Source: an uncultured Caryophanales bacterium | GTDB lineage: Bacteria > Bacillota_I > Bacilli_A > RF39 > UBA660 | Direction: 5' to 3' | Assembly: GCA_946402785.1 (NCBI GenBank) | Contig: CAMIXP010000085.1 | Location: forward strand, 1-5,760 | Length of the DNA stretch: 5,760 nt | Shown here: positions 1-5,561 of the stretch, piece by piece | Position numbering within the stretch: position 1 is the stretch's first letter | Layout of the letters: the number at the start of each line of letters is the position of its first letter | Program-made: the position numbers and the translations under genes | The notes under the pieces: model-generated | Told to the model about the DNA's origin: nothing | The model's database searches: none | The model's input: only the letters and a program-made list of their open reading frames with translations

Positions 1-516
1 GGTAATCCAAATAATGGAACTGTTTCAAATGGTCCTACTGAAAATGATATTTTATTTGCCAACTTTGTTTCTGGTTTCAAAGAAATTGCATTAGACACAA
101 CTGTGTTACTTGTAAATAATGTACCTAATAAATCATTAGATCTTGTATTCTATGCAAATAATGATCCAAATCAAAGTAGAACCATTCATATAGGTATAGA
201 TACGATTCAAGACGTTACAATTAACAATCGTGTAAGAATGCAGACAACTGAAAAAAAGGTAGAAGATAATTCTACCAAAAGTATGCTTCTTTCTGCAGCT
301 GTCTTTGGTGGAAATCCTATTATGCAAATGGCTGGTAATGCAGGATTTAATAATCTATTTAGTTCTTTATCCAATAACTACGATAAAGTAGATTACAATT
401 CTTATTATGAAATAACTATTTTATATAATGCGATGGGAGAAGCTTCTAAGGTTGTAGTTACAACAGATACCAGTCCCGAATTATTTGTTCATAACTTACC
501 TATTCACAAGCAATAA
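1..516 (+). CDS. 3' end of a gene for an unrecognised beta-rich protein (partial)
   Basis: The frame is open from base 1 to the TAA at 514-516 (171 residues), so the gene begins outside the window. A GTG at 103 is in frame, but no ribosome binding site precedes it and the reading upstream is protein-like, so I treat it as internal. Visible parts, in local numbering: a Gly/Asn/Pro-rich linker at 1-13; alternating hydrophobic strands at about 34-81 (including LDLVFYAN and IHIGIDTIQDVTI); a Gly- and Met-containing hydrophobic stretch at about 94-120; and more strand-like sequence at about 136-165 ending near the C-terminus. The pattern recalls bacterial PH-like (bPH/SHOCT-associated) proteins, often preceded by a zinc ribbon, but no diagnostic residue proves it. 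There is no signal peptide in the visible part. It converges on the WXG100 gene, so the two are not co-transcribed. The function is unknown. Confidence 0.8.
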   Translation, partial: GNPNNGTVSNGPTENDILFANFVSGFKEIALDTTVLLVNNVPNKSLDLVFYANNDPNQSRTIHIGIDTIQDVTINNRVRMQTTEKKVEDNSTKSMLLSAAVFGGNPIMQMAGNAGFNNLFSSLSNNYDKVDYNSYYEITILYNAMGEASKVVVTTDTSPELFVHNLPIHKQ

Positions 517-541
517 AAAAACTACGAATTTCGTAGTTTTT
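517..541. terminator. Bidirectional intrinsic terminator between convergent genes
   Basis: A perfect 11-bp stem (517-527 pairing with 531-541, centred on CTACGA/TCGTAG) closes a 3-nt loop. A T-rich tail follows on the plus strand (541-548). The A-run at 515-520 gives the matching T-run on the minus strand. It begins directly after the stop at 516 and lies 5 bp before the minus-strand stop at 549-547, so it can serve both genes. Confidence 0.9.
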
Positions 542-546
542 ATTTT

Positions 547-1632
547 TTATGCAGGTTTTCCAGAACTACTTACAGTTGTGTAGTTCGCAATTGTTTGTCC
601 TGTAAATTCATCGATACTGTACCATCCTGTTCCTAATCCATGATCTGTTTCACTACCATGGTGAGCAGAGTCTGATACGAATATTGCATAATCGTTTGGT
701 CCATCACCTGTTCTTTTCATATCCAAAACAGATACCCAGTGTCTTTTAAAAGTCCATCTTTGGCCACTCTTTCCTACTGTTGGATTAGCCAAGTCAAACA
801 TAACATAATCTCCATTTTGTAGAGCGGAAACGATGTTTCCTTTTACAGAATCGTATTTTCCATTTACTTTGTGAACGGTTGCTTGTAAACCGAAATTGGA
901 GAAGTATTGGTTGGTTACATCTTCTTTGTAACCAATTCCGTTTGCAGCCTTTTTGGCAATATCAACGGCTTGTGTATTATTACTTGCGAATCCACTGGCA
1001 ATACTAGATGCGGCTGCTCTATTACAGTCTCCACTCCATCCAGCAATTTGCATTTGATTGTAAACCGTATGAGTTTTTCCATCCAAGCTTGATGTAATTT
1101 GTCCAAATACACCATTACTTGGATTTGCGATGAATTCTCCACCTGTTGTGGATTCTCCTTTTTTCGTTGTATCTGTTGAAGTTGTATCTTCAGTAGTTGC
1201 ATCGGTTGGAGTTGTCGCATCACTCGATGCTGCTGCATCCATTTTAAAGGATGATGCATTCGCAAGAGCGGCTCTTATTTTTTCTGCCAACTCTTTCATT
1301 TTAGCATCACATTCGTTCATGGTACTCATGTATTGACTTCTTGCAGAGCGATTTTCTTCCGTATCTGGTAATTGATTATAAGCACTTGATGCACTTTGAT
1401 ATTTATCTTTATACTCTTTATATTGTTCATATAATGAAACGGCATCAGCAAAAGCAAGTAATTGGCTAACTACTTGTTTCATTTGAGAATAGAATTCGGA
1501 ACATTTTTCCGCAATACTATCATGAGATGCACCCTTCCAAGAAGATGCTAAACCTTCTATCTGGCTCATATAGTTTGAGGCGTTTTGCTCTAATTCACTT
1601 GAATGTCCTGAAACAGTTCCTGCGCTTACCAT
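547..1632 (-). CDS. WXG100-like protein with C-terminal C39/papain-like cysteine peptidase domain; candidate type VII secretion substrate
   Basis: The product has 361 residues. The ATG at 1632-1630 is preceded 8 nt upstream by AAAGGT (1641-1646). Residues 1-80 form a helix, a W32-K-G34 turn and a second helix, the WXG100 (EsxA-like) hallmark. A further helical segment covers about 92-128. Residues 131-165 are a Thr/Asp/Ser-rich linker. From about 185 to 361 there is a globular domain with a cysteine in GWSGDC (C203) at the start of an Ala/Ser helix, a histidine in KRHWVSVLD (H298) and an acidic residue in FVSDSAHH (D321). That Cys-His-Asp order and spacing fit C39-like/papain-fold peptidases, with Q193 or Q195 as a possible oxyanion residue. 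No signal peptide or membrane segment is seen, which agrees with export by a type VII (Esx/Yuk) system. The canonical YxxxD/E export motif is not evident. Its role could be an antibacterial or other secreted peptidase. Target, activity and secretion are inferred. No secretion genes or immunity gene lie next to it. Confidence 0.85.
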   Translation of the reverse strand: MVSAGTVSGHSSELEQNASNYMSQIEGLASSWKGASHDSIAEKCSEFYSQMKQVVSQLLAFADAVSLYEQYKEYKDKYQSASSAYNQLPDTEENRSARSQYMSTMNECDAKMKELAEKIRAALANASSFKMDAAASSDATTPTDATTEDTTSTDTTKKGESTTGGEFIANPSNGVFGQITSSLDGKTHTVYNQMQIAGWSGDCNRAAASSIASGFASNNTQAVDIAKKAANGIGYKEDVTNQYFSNFGLQATVHKVNGKYDSVKGNIVSALQNGDYVMFDLANPTVGKSGQRWTFKRHWVSVLDMKRTGDGPNDYAIFVSDSAHHGSETDHGLGTGWYSIDEFTGQTIANYTTVSSSGKPA

Positions 1633-1668
1633 ATGCTCATACCTTTCTTATTTTCTTTTACCATACTC

Positions 1669-1697
1669 ATTATATCATTATTTTTTTTATATTCCTA
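1669..1697 (-). promoter_or_regulatory. Promoter of the WXG100-peptidase gene (extended -10)
   Basis: On the minus strand a consensus TATAAT (1674-1669) is preceded by TGA (1677-1675), giving an extended -10 element. The -35 position 17 nt upstream (1697-1692, TAGGAA) is poor. Predicted transcription starts near 1662, about 30 nt before the start codon, leaving room for the AAAGGT ribosome binding site. The gene therefore appears to be its own transcription unit, separated from the operon upstream by a terminator. Confidence 0.6.
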
Positions 1698-1725
1698 TAA
1701 AAAAGCAATCAGTTGACTGCTTTTT
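1698..1725 (-). terminator. Intrinsic terminator of the coaE-coaD-MBL-PHP operon
   Basis: Directly after the TAG stop of the PHP gene, 1725-1718 pairs with 1707-1700 (AAAAAGCA with TGCTTTTT on the minus strand) across a 10-nt loop. A short inner CAGT/ACTG pairing is an alternative. Six T residues end the hairpin on the minus strand. It separates the operon from the WXG100 promoter immediately downstream. Confidence 0.75.
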
Positions 1726-2586
1726 CTATTTAAATTGATCTAATAGAGATAATTGTTTGATTTTTAAATTGCGATTTTTTCCTGTTCCTAATTCTATCTC
1801 AGGTTTAACCGTTTTTCCGTGATAATCGCTTCCTCCACTTACTAGTAAACCAAATTGTTCCGCAATCCTACGATAGTATTCCATTTCTTCTTTGGAATGG
1901 CTAGAATGATATACCTCGATTCCTCTTAGACCACAATCAATCATTTCTCTTAATAGTTTTAAAAACTCTAGTTCTGTTAGTTCTAATGATTTTGGGTGTG
2001 CTAATACTGGGATTCCACCACTTTCCTTTATCAACTTTAAACATTCTGGATATTGTAGTCCTTTTCGATCTTGTCTTGTTTTATTAAATGCCTCTACTAA
2101 GTATTTATCAAAGGCATCTTGTATGGTAGAAGCATATCCATATTTGACACATAATTTTGCGAGATCTGGTCTTCCTAAATTATGGCTTGCATTTACTAAT
2201 TCTTTGATATCTTCATAATGGAATCGGATTCCATAATCTCTTTTGATTTGTTCCATGATGGTTAATACTGAATTGATACTATTATCTTTTAATTCTGTCA
2301 TCTTTTGATTTAATGCAGGATTACTTAAGTCAATTCCATATCCAAGAATATGCATTCTTCCTTTTTTTACTTTAGCGGATAATTCAATTCCATTGATGAT
2401 GTGAATTCCACTATTTTTGATGGAGGGATCTTCTCTATTTACTGTTTTCATACCATCGATTGTATCGTGATCTGTTATTGCAAGTGTTCCTATTCCTTTT
2501 TGAATAGCTAAATCTATTAACTGTTGAGGAGATAAATCTCCATCCGAGTAATAGGTATGAGTATGCATATCAATGATTTTTTCCAT
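1726..2586 (-). CDS. PHP-domain phosphoesterase, TrpH/YciV-like
   Basis: The product has 286 residues, the usual size for this family. PHP metal-site motifs are in order: HTH near the N-terminus (H8, H10) followed by SDG (D15), TDHD (D39, H40), E68 in NGIELS, H79 in MHILGYGID, H197 in VLAHPK, and D254/H256 in SDYHG. Between them sits the helical insert typical of the YciV group, with GRPDLAKL (138-145) and AFDKYL (158-163). Known relatives act on nucleoside 3',5'-bisphosphates such as 3',5'-ADP, or trim RNA 5' ends (RNase AM). Either activity would be cytoplasmic and metal-dependent. It is the last gene of the operon: only 4 bp separate it from the preceding stop, and its ribosome binding site (AGGAAGGT) lies inside the end of that gene, so coupled translation is likely. 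Which substrate applies here cannot be read from sequence. A histidinol-phosphatase role is less likely given the insert and context. Confidence 0.9.
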   Translation of the reverse strand: MEKIIDMHTHTYYSDGDLSPQQLIDLAIQKGIGTLAITDHDTIDGMKTVNREDPSIKNSGIHIINGIELSAKVKKGRMHILGYGIDLSNPALNQKMTELKDNSINSVLTIMEQIKRDYGIRFHYEDIKELVNASHNLGRPDLAKLCVKYGYASTIQDAFDKYLVEAFNKTRQDRKGLQYPECLKLIKESGGIPVLAHPKSLELTELEFLKLLREMIDCGLRGIEVYHSSHSKEEMEYYRRIAEQFGLLVSGGSDYHGKTVKPEIELGTGKNRNLKIKQLSLLDQFK

Positions 2587-2590
2587 ATTC

Positions 2591-3409
2591 TTACCTTCCT
2601 AATACCAATTGTTTTCCTTCTTCTGCCACTTCTGTGTTGGCAAATACTTCTTGTGCTTCTCGTAGGTAGTTTTCTTTTTCAATCTCTGGCCAGAAATGCG
2701 TTAATACTAGTTTTTTCACATTGGCATCTTTTGCGATTTCTGCTGCTTCATTGGCAAATAAGTGTTCATCTTTTTCTCTATATTGTCCTTTTAAAAAAGT
2801 GGATTCACAAATAAACAAGTCACAATCTTTTGCGAAAGTTCTTAGACCATTTTTCGTTCCCGTATCTCCTGAATATACAATAGTTCCATTTGGAGTTTCT
2901 ACTTTTAAGGCATAACTTTCAATGTCATGAGGAACCCATAAATTTGTAATTTTAACATTTCCAAAATTGGTTTTTAGATTCTTTGAATAACCGTGTAAAT
3001 CTACTTCTTCTCTTCCTGCATATTTTTGAATTAATTCATAATCCATTGCATGTTTTTCTACTTTTCTAGATGTATACCAACCATCAGATGCTGTATAGTA
3101 TTCATCTTGCCATGATTTAGTTTCTGGAAGATAGATTTCTGCTTTTTGTTTGATATATCCATATTTTTTATATACATAGAGTGTCTGTAGTAATGAGACT
3201 AAATCTCCATAATGATCTGGATGTAAGTGAGAAATAAATACTTTTAAGTTATTTAATTTTTCTTTTTCTCCTAATAATCTAGTACATCCATTTCCACAAT
3301 CTAATAGGATATTATAACCATCCTGTTGGATTAAAAAGCCCGGACAATTCTTGTCTCCTTTTGGATAAGGAGATACGGTTCCTAATGGAGTAATTACTGT
3401 TTTACTCAT
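2591..3409 (-). CDS. Metallo-beta-lactamase-fold hydrolase, YhfI/RNase Z-like
   Basis: The product has 272 residues. The metal-binding motif HLHPDHYGD gives H61, H63, D65 and H66. Further ligands are likely H161 in WVPHD, D182 in SGDTG, and H238 in LVLTHFWPE. H216 in DEHLFANEAAEIA matches the conserved histidine helix that precedes the last strand in RNase Z-type proteins. The architecture and length match Bacillus YhfI-type proteins. I see no clear RNase Z exosite, so tRNA 3' processing is not assured. Possible substrates are phosphodiesters such as RNA or cyclic nucleotides. Its ATG overlaps the coaD stop by 4 bp (ATGA) and is preceded by GAGAGGA (3418-3424). No signal peptide is seen, so it is cytoplasmic. 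The fold assignment is firm and the substrate is unknown. Confidence 0.9.
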   Translation of the reverse strand: MSKTVITPLGTVSPYPKGDKNCPGFLIQQDGYNILLDCGNGCTRLLGEKEKLNNLKVFISHLHPDHYGDLVSLLQTLYVYKKYGYIKQKAEIYLPETKSWQDEYYTASDGWYTSRKVEKHAMDYELIQKYAGREEVDLHGYSKNLKTNFGNVKITNLWVPHDIESYALKVETPNGTIVYSGDTGTKNGLRTFAKDCDLFICESTFLKGQYREKDEHLFANEAAEIAKDANVKKLVLTHFWPEIEKENYLREAQEVFANTEVAEEGKQLVLGR

Positions 3410-3897
3410 ACTATCATTCCTCTCTTTACTAACATTTTTTCTTGAACAATGGGATCTACATATCTAGATACATCTTTTCCTAACTTGAATACTTCTTTTA
3501 CCATACTGGAAGATACAAACTGGTAATCTTTATCTGCAAAAAGACAAATGGTATTTACTTTGTTATCTGAGATTTCTTTGTTGATTTGTTGAAGACCTAC
3601 TTCATAGTCATAATCACTTAAGCTTCTTAGTCCTCGAATGATTGCCTTACATTCATGAAGAATTGCGACATCTACGGCTGCGCCTGATGCAGAAATGACT
3701 TTTACATTCTTCATTCTTTTATAGAGTTCTTGAATCATTTCCATTCTTTCTTCCACTGTGAACATTCCAGAACCCTTCATTGGGTTTTGCATAACCGCAA
3801 TAATCACTTCATCAAATAAATCACTTGCTTGTTCTACAATGTTCATATGTCCTTTTGTTATCGGATCAAAACTTCCTGGATATAATACTTTTGTCAT
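3406..3897 (-). CDS. coaD: Phosphopantetheine adenylyltransferase (PPAT)
   Basis: The product has 163 residues, the full length for bacterial PPAT. It carries out the fourth step of CoA synthesis: 4'-phosphopantetheine plus ATP gives dephospho-CoA and pyrophosphate. The N-terminal PGSFDPITKGH (7-17) carries the nucleotidyltransferase signature, with T14 and H17 of the TxGH variant. RGLRSLSDYDYE (88-99) and the VSSSMVKE segment near 127-134 are the other classic PPAT regions. The ATG at 3897-3895 overlaps the upstream stop by 4 bp (ATGA) and has a modest GGTGA site 7 nt upstream, consistent with translation coupled to the preceding gene. That preceding gene encodes the kinase that would use its product. 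Bacillus usually has coaD next to rsmD instead, and no rsmD is present here. Confidence 0.97.
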   Translation of the reverse strand: MTKVLYPGSFDPITKGHMNIVEQASDLFDEVIIAVMQNPMKGSGMFTVEERMEMIQELYKRMKNVKVISASGAAVDVAILHECKAIIRGLRSLSDYDYEVGLQQINKEISDNKVNTICLFADKDYQFVSSSMVKEVFKLGKDVSRYVDPIVQEKMLVKRGMIV

Positions 3898-4451
3898 AAT
3901 TGTTTCACCAACCTTTGAATTGTTTTTGGATCTGTTTTTGTTAATACGATATCAAACTTATTTGGGTCATATTCTAGACTTGCTTTTTCTCTTAGAGCAA
4001 ATGCTTCTTCCGAAATATTGTCTCTTTTCATGGCTCTTTGTTTTCTTACTTCATAGGGAACATCTAATAGAATGGTCATATCACATTGATCAAAGTATTT
4101 TGATATCGGTAATAGGATCCAATCTAAAATTACGATTTCGTCTGGATGTTGTCTGATAAACTCATCTATTTCTATTTGCATCTGTTTCCAAGTAATCTCT
4201 GTTAGTTTATCCATTTCATTTCTAGAATCAAATACAATTTCTCCTAGTTTTTTTCGATCAACTATCCCTTCTTTTAAAACTTCTTGTCCAAATGCTTTTA
4301 CTAGTTCTTCTTGAACTTCCGGTACTAATAATACATGGTGTCCTACTTTATCAATTTCTAGGTGTATATATTTCTTATCTGATAGTTTGATAATTTGTCT
4401 TGCCAATGTACTTTTTCCACATCCTGATTTTCCACATATTCCTATCATCAT
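3894..4451 (-). CDS. coaE: Divergent dephospho-CoA kinase (CoaE-like P-loop kinase)
   Basis: The product has 185 residues. The P-loop is GKSGCGKST (7-15). CoaE-family features follow: GIVDRKKLGEIVF (62-74), the LTEI segment (83-86), DWILLP (110-115) in place of the usual D-x-PLLFE, and a basic lid region RKQRAMKRDNISEEA (136-150). The reaction would be ATP-dependent 3'-phosphorylation of dephospho-CoA to CoA, the step after CoaD, which is encoded directly downstream with a 4-bp overlap. Several positions are unusual: the usual DAD motif reads EID (32-34), the HP after LTxI reads TW (87-88), and the usual RxxxQ helix reads REKASLEY. The P-loop also resembles nucleoside kinases, so another small-molecule kinase is possible, but context favours CoaE. 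The start is a double ATG; the first (4451-4449) sits 7 nt after GGGAGG. Confidence 0.8.
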   Translation of the reverse strand: MMIGICGKSGCGKSTLARQIIKLSDKKYIHLEIDKVGHHVLLVPEVQEELVKAFGQEVLKEGIVDRKKLGEIVFDSRNEMDKLTEITWKQMQIEIDEFIRQHPDEIVILDWILLPISKYFDQCDMTILLDVPYEVRKQRAMKRDNISEEAFALREKASLEYDPNKFDIVLTKTDPKTIQRLVKQL

Positions 4452-4470
4452 ATGTTTTCCTCCCTTCCAC

Positions 4471-4499
4471 TTGTATTGTATGATAATTTTAGATATAAT
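4471..4499 (+). promoter_or_regulatory. Promoter of the LysR-family gene
   Basis: TTGTAT (4471-4476) and a consensus TATAAT (4494-4499) are separated by exactly 17 nt. Transcription would start near 4506, leaving a leader of about 36 nt before the ATG at 4542. The -10 lies inside the inverted repeat described separately, so binding of a regulator there would affect this promoter. Confidence 0.6.
4475..4480 (-). promoter_or_regulatory. Candidate -10 of the coaE-coaD-MBL-PHP operon
   Basis: TACAAT on the minus strand is the best -10 in the 90-bp gap. It would give a leader of about 17 nt that just includes the GGGAGG site at 4464-4459. No convincing -35 is present 16-18 nt upstream, where the sequence is only A/T repeats. 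It lies between the -35 and -10 of the opposing lysR promoter, so the two transcripts would compete or share control. The assignment is tentative. Confidence 0.3.
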
Positions 4500-4528
4500 A
4501 ATAATATATATTTATTATGTCTATCATA
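4479..4528. repeat. Inverted repeats in the divergent promoter region, possible LysR operator
   Basis: The inner dyad pairs AGATATAATAA (4491-4501) with TTATTATGTCT (4512-4522): 10 of 11 positions match around a 10-nt AT-only centre. Outside it, TATGATA (4479-4485) is exactly mirrored by TATCATA (4522-4528). LysR-type regulators commonly bind such dyads in the gap between their own gene and a divergent target. Use as an operator is inferred, and AT-rich sequence makes chance dyads more likely. Confidence 0.5.
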
Positions 4529-4530
4529 TC

Positions 4531-4536
4531 AGGAGG
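4531..4536 (+). promoter_or_regulatory. Ribosome binding site that fixes the LysR start
   Basis: AGGAGG is followed 5 nt later by the ATG at 4542. The frame is also open back to an ATG at 4452, but that earlier start has no ribosome binding site, lies upstream of the predicted promoter, and would add 30 residues with no place in the LysR fold. The start at 4542 is therefore chosen. Confidence 0.9.
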
Positions 4537-4541
4537 TTATC

Positions 4542-5444
4542 ATGAATATTGATTTTGAATTATATCGAATTTTCTATGTTGTGGCCAATCACGGCAATAT
4601 TACGAAAGCTAGTGAAGAATTGAATATCTCTCAACCTGCTATTAGTAAGTACATTAAAAACCTAGAGGAACAACTCGGTGGGCAATTGTTTGTTAGAACG
4701 AAACGTGGTGTCATTCTAACAGAAGAAGGAAGAGAGTTTTATAATTATATTAAACAAGCGATTGAGTATATTAATAATGCAGAAAATAAATTTACAGATT
4801 TAATTCATTTGGAAACTGGATGTATTAAGATTGGAGTTAGTACGACTCTTACAAGAGAGTTCTTACTTCCTTATTTAGAAAAATTCCATGAACTTTATCC
4901 TAAAATTGATATTCAAATCATGACGTATTTAACTTCTGACTTGTTTCCAAAATTAAAGAATGGATTAGTTGATCTTGTCATATTAAATCTAAATGATAAG
5001 AGTTATGGTAATGATATTGAAATTATTAAATGTAAAGAAATTCATGATTGCTTTGTAGTTAATAAGAAGTATCAAAATTTATTAAATCAAGATTTATCTT
5101 TGAAAGATTTAAATGATTATCCTTTGGTCTTACAAGCGCATGGATCGAATACTAGAGAATTCTTAGATGAGTTTGCGAGAAGTCATGGAGTTGTCTTAAA
5201 TCCTAATATTGAGTTAGCGAGTTATTCCCTAGTAGTGGATTTCTCAAAAATTGGTCTTGGTATTGGATATGCCACTAAGGAATATATTCAAGATTCTTTG
5301 AAGAATCATGAATTGTATGAATTACCTATTAAAGAAAAAATTCCTGGTCGTTATATTGGAATTGCTTTATCCAAAAATCATATTCCTAACTTTAGTACCA
5401 AGAAATTAATTGAGATTATTACTCAAAAACAACAAAATAACTAG
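4542..5444 (+). CDS. LysR-family transcriptional regulator
   Basis: The product has 300 residues, standard for the family. Residues 1-60 are the winged helix-turn-helix: FYVVANHGNITKASEELN, then QPAISKYIKNLEEQLG with the recognition helix at about 30-41, and RTKRGVILTEEG as the wing. A linker helix covers about 61-90. The effector-binding (periplasmic-binding-protein-like) domain begins at IKIGVS (95-100), with S100/T101 at the usual ligand-pocket position, and runs to about 296. It should act as a cytoplasmic tetramer responding to a small molecule, which cannot be named here. It is divergent from the CoA operon across a dyad-rich gap, so self-control and control of coaE-coaD are both possible. 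A target outside the window cannot be excluded. Its TAG stop lies inside the left arm of its terminator. Confidence 0.95.
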   Translation: MNIDFELYRIFYVVANHGNITKASEELNISQPAISKYIKNLEEQLGGQLFVRTKRGVILTEEGREFYNYIKQAIEYINNAENKFTDLIHLETGCIKIGVSTTLTREFLLPYLEKFHELYPKIDIQIMTYLTSDLFPKLKNGLVDLVILNLNDKSYGNDIEIIKCKEIHDCFVVNKKYQNLLNQDLSLKDLNDYPLVLQAHGSNTREFLDEFARSHGVVLNPNIELASYSLVVDFSKIGLGIGYATKEYIQDSLKNHELYELPIKEKIPGRYIGIALSKNHIPNFSTKKLIEIITQKQQNN

Positions 5445-5466
5445 TCTTTCGACTAGTTTTATTTTT
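5439..5466 (+). terminator. Intrinsic terminator of the LysR gene
   Basis: AACTAGTC (5439-5446) pairs perfectly with GACTAGTT (5451-5458) around a TTTC loop, followed by TTATTTTT. The stop codon (5442-5444) is part of the left arm. Confidence 0.88.
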
Positions 5467-5501
5467 AAATGGAGCGACATTTTGACAAAAGAAAAGTTCC
5501 T

Positions 5502-5532
5502 AAATAAAAAGTGGGAATTTGTACTCCCACTT
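5502..5532 (-). terminator. Intrinsic terminator of the CPBP protease gene
   Basis: On the minus strand AAGTGGGA (5532-5525) pairs with TCCCACTT (5516-5509) around an 8-nt loop, followed by a T-rich run to about 5502. It lies 29 bp past the stop codon at 5562. Between 5533 and 5561 I see nothing but part of a short direct repeat (ATATCTTA at 5541 and 5557). Between 5467 and 5501 no gene or clear signal is seen. Confidence 0.85.
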
Positions 5533-5561
5533 AACTCATAATATCTTAATCTTACGATATC

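Noticed and set aside
1191..1262. Repetitive-looking tract that might be a tandem repeat.
   Set aside because: It is the Thr/Asp/Ser/Ala-rich linker and adjoining helix of the WXG100 protein; the repetition is compositional, with no regular unit.
915..1265. Minus-strand open frame of 116 codons within the WXG100-peptidase gene, and plus-strand frames at 907-1092 and 1130-1336.
   Set aside because: All lie inside the 361-codon gene in other frames, have skewed compositions caused by the Thr/Asp linker repeats, and lack ribosome binding sites.
2557..2915. Plus-strand open frames at 2557-2814 and 2721-2915 with hydrophobic, membrane-like translations.
   Set aside because: They are antisense shadows of the MBL-fold gene and the start of the PHP gene. 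Antisense frames of AT-rich genes often look Leu/Phe-rich, and no promoter or ribosome binding site supports them.
3758..4156. Plus-strand open frame of 132 codons antisense to coaD and coaE.
   Set aside because: It covers two well-supported genes and their overlap, and shows no family motif or initiation signal.
4452..4541. Possible 30-residue N-terminal extension of the LysR regulator from the ATG at 4452.
   Set aside because: It lies upstream of the predicted promoter -10, has no ribosome binding site, and the AGGAGG before the ATG at 4542 gives a start that matches the family's usual N-terminus.
5482..5487. A perfect TTGACA that could be a -35 element on the plus strand.
   Set aside because: No -10 lies 16-18 nt downstream, and the sequence runs straight into a terminator hairpin with no gene following on that strand.
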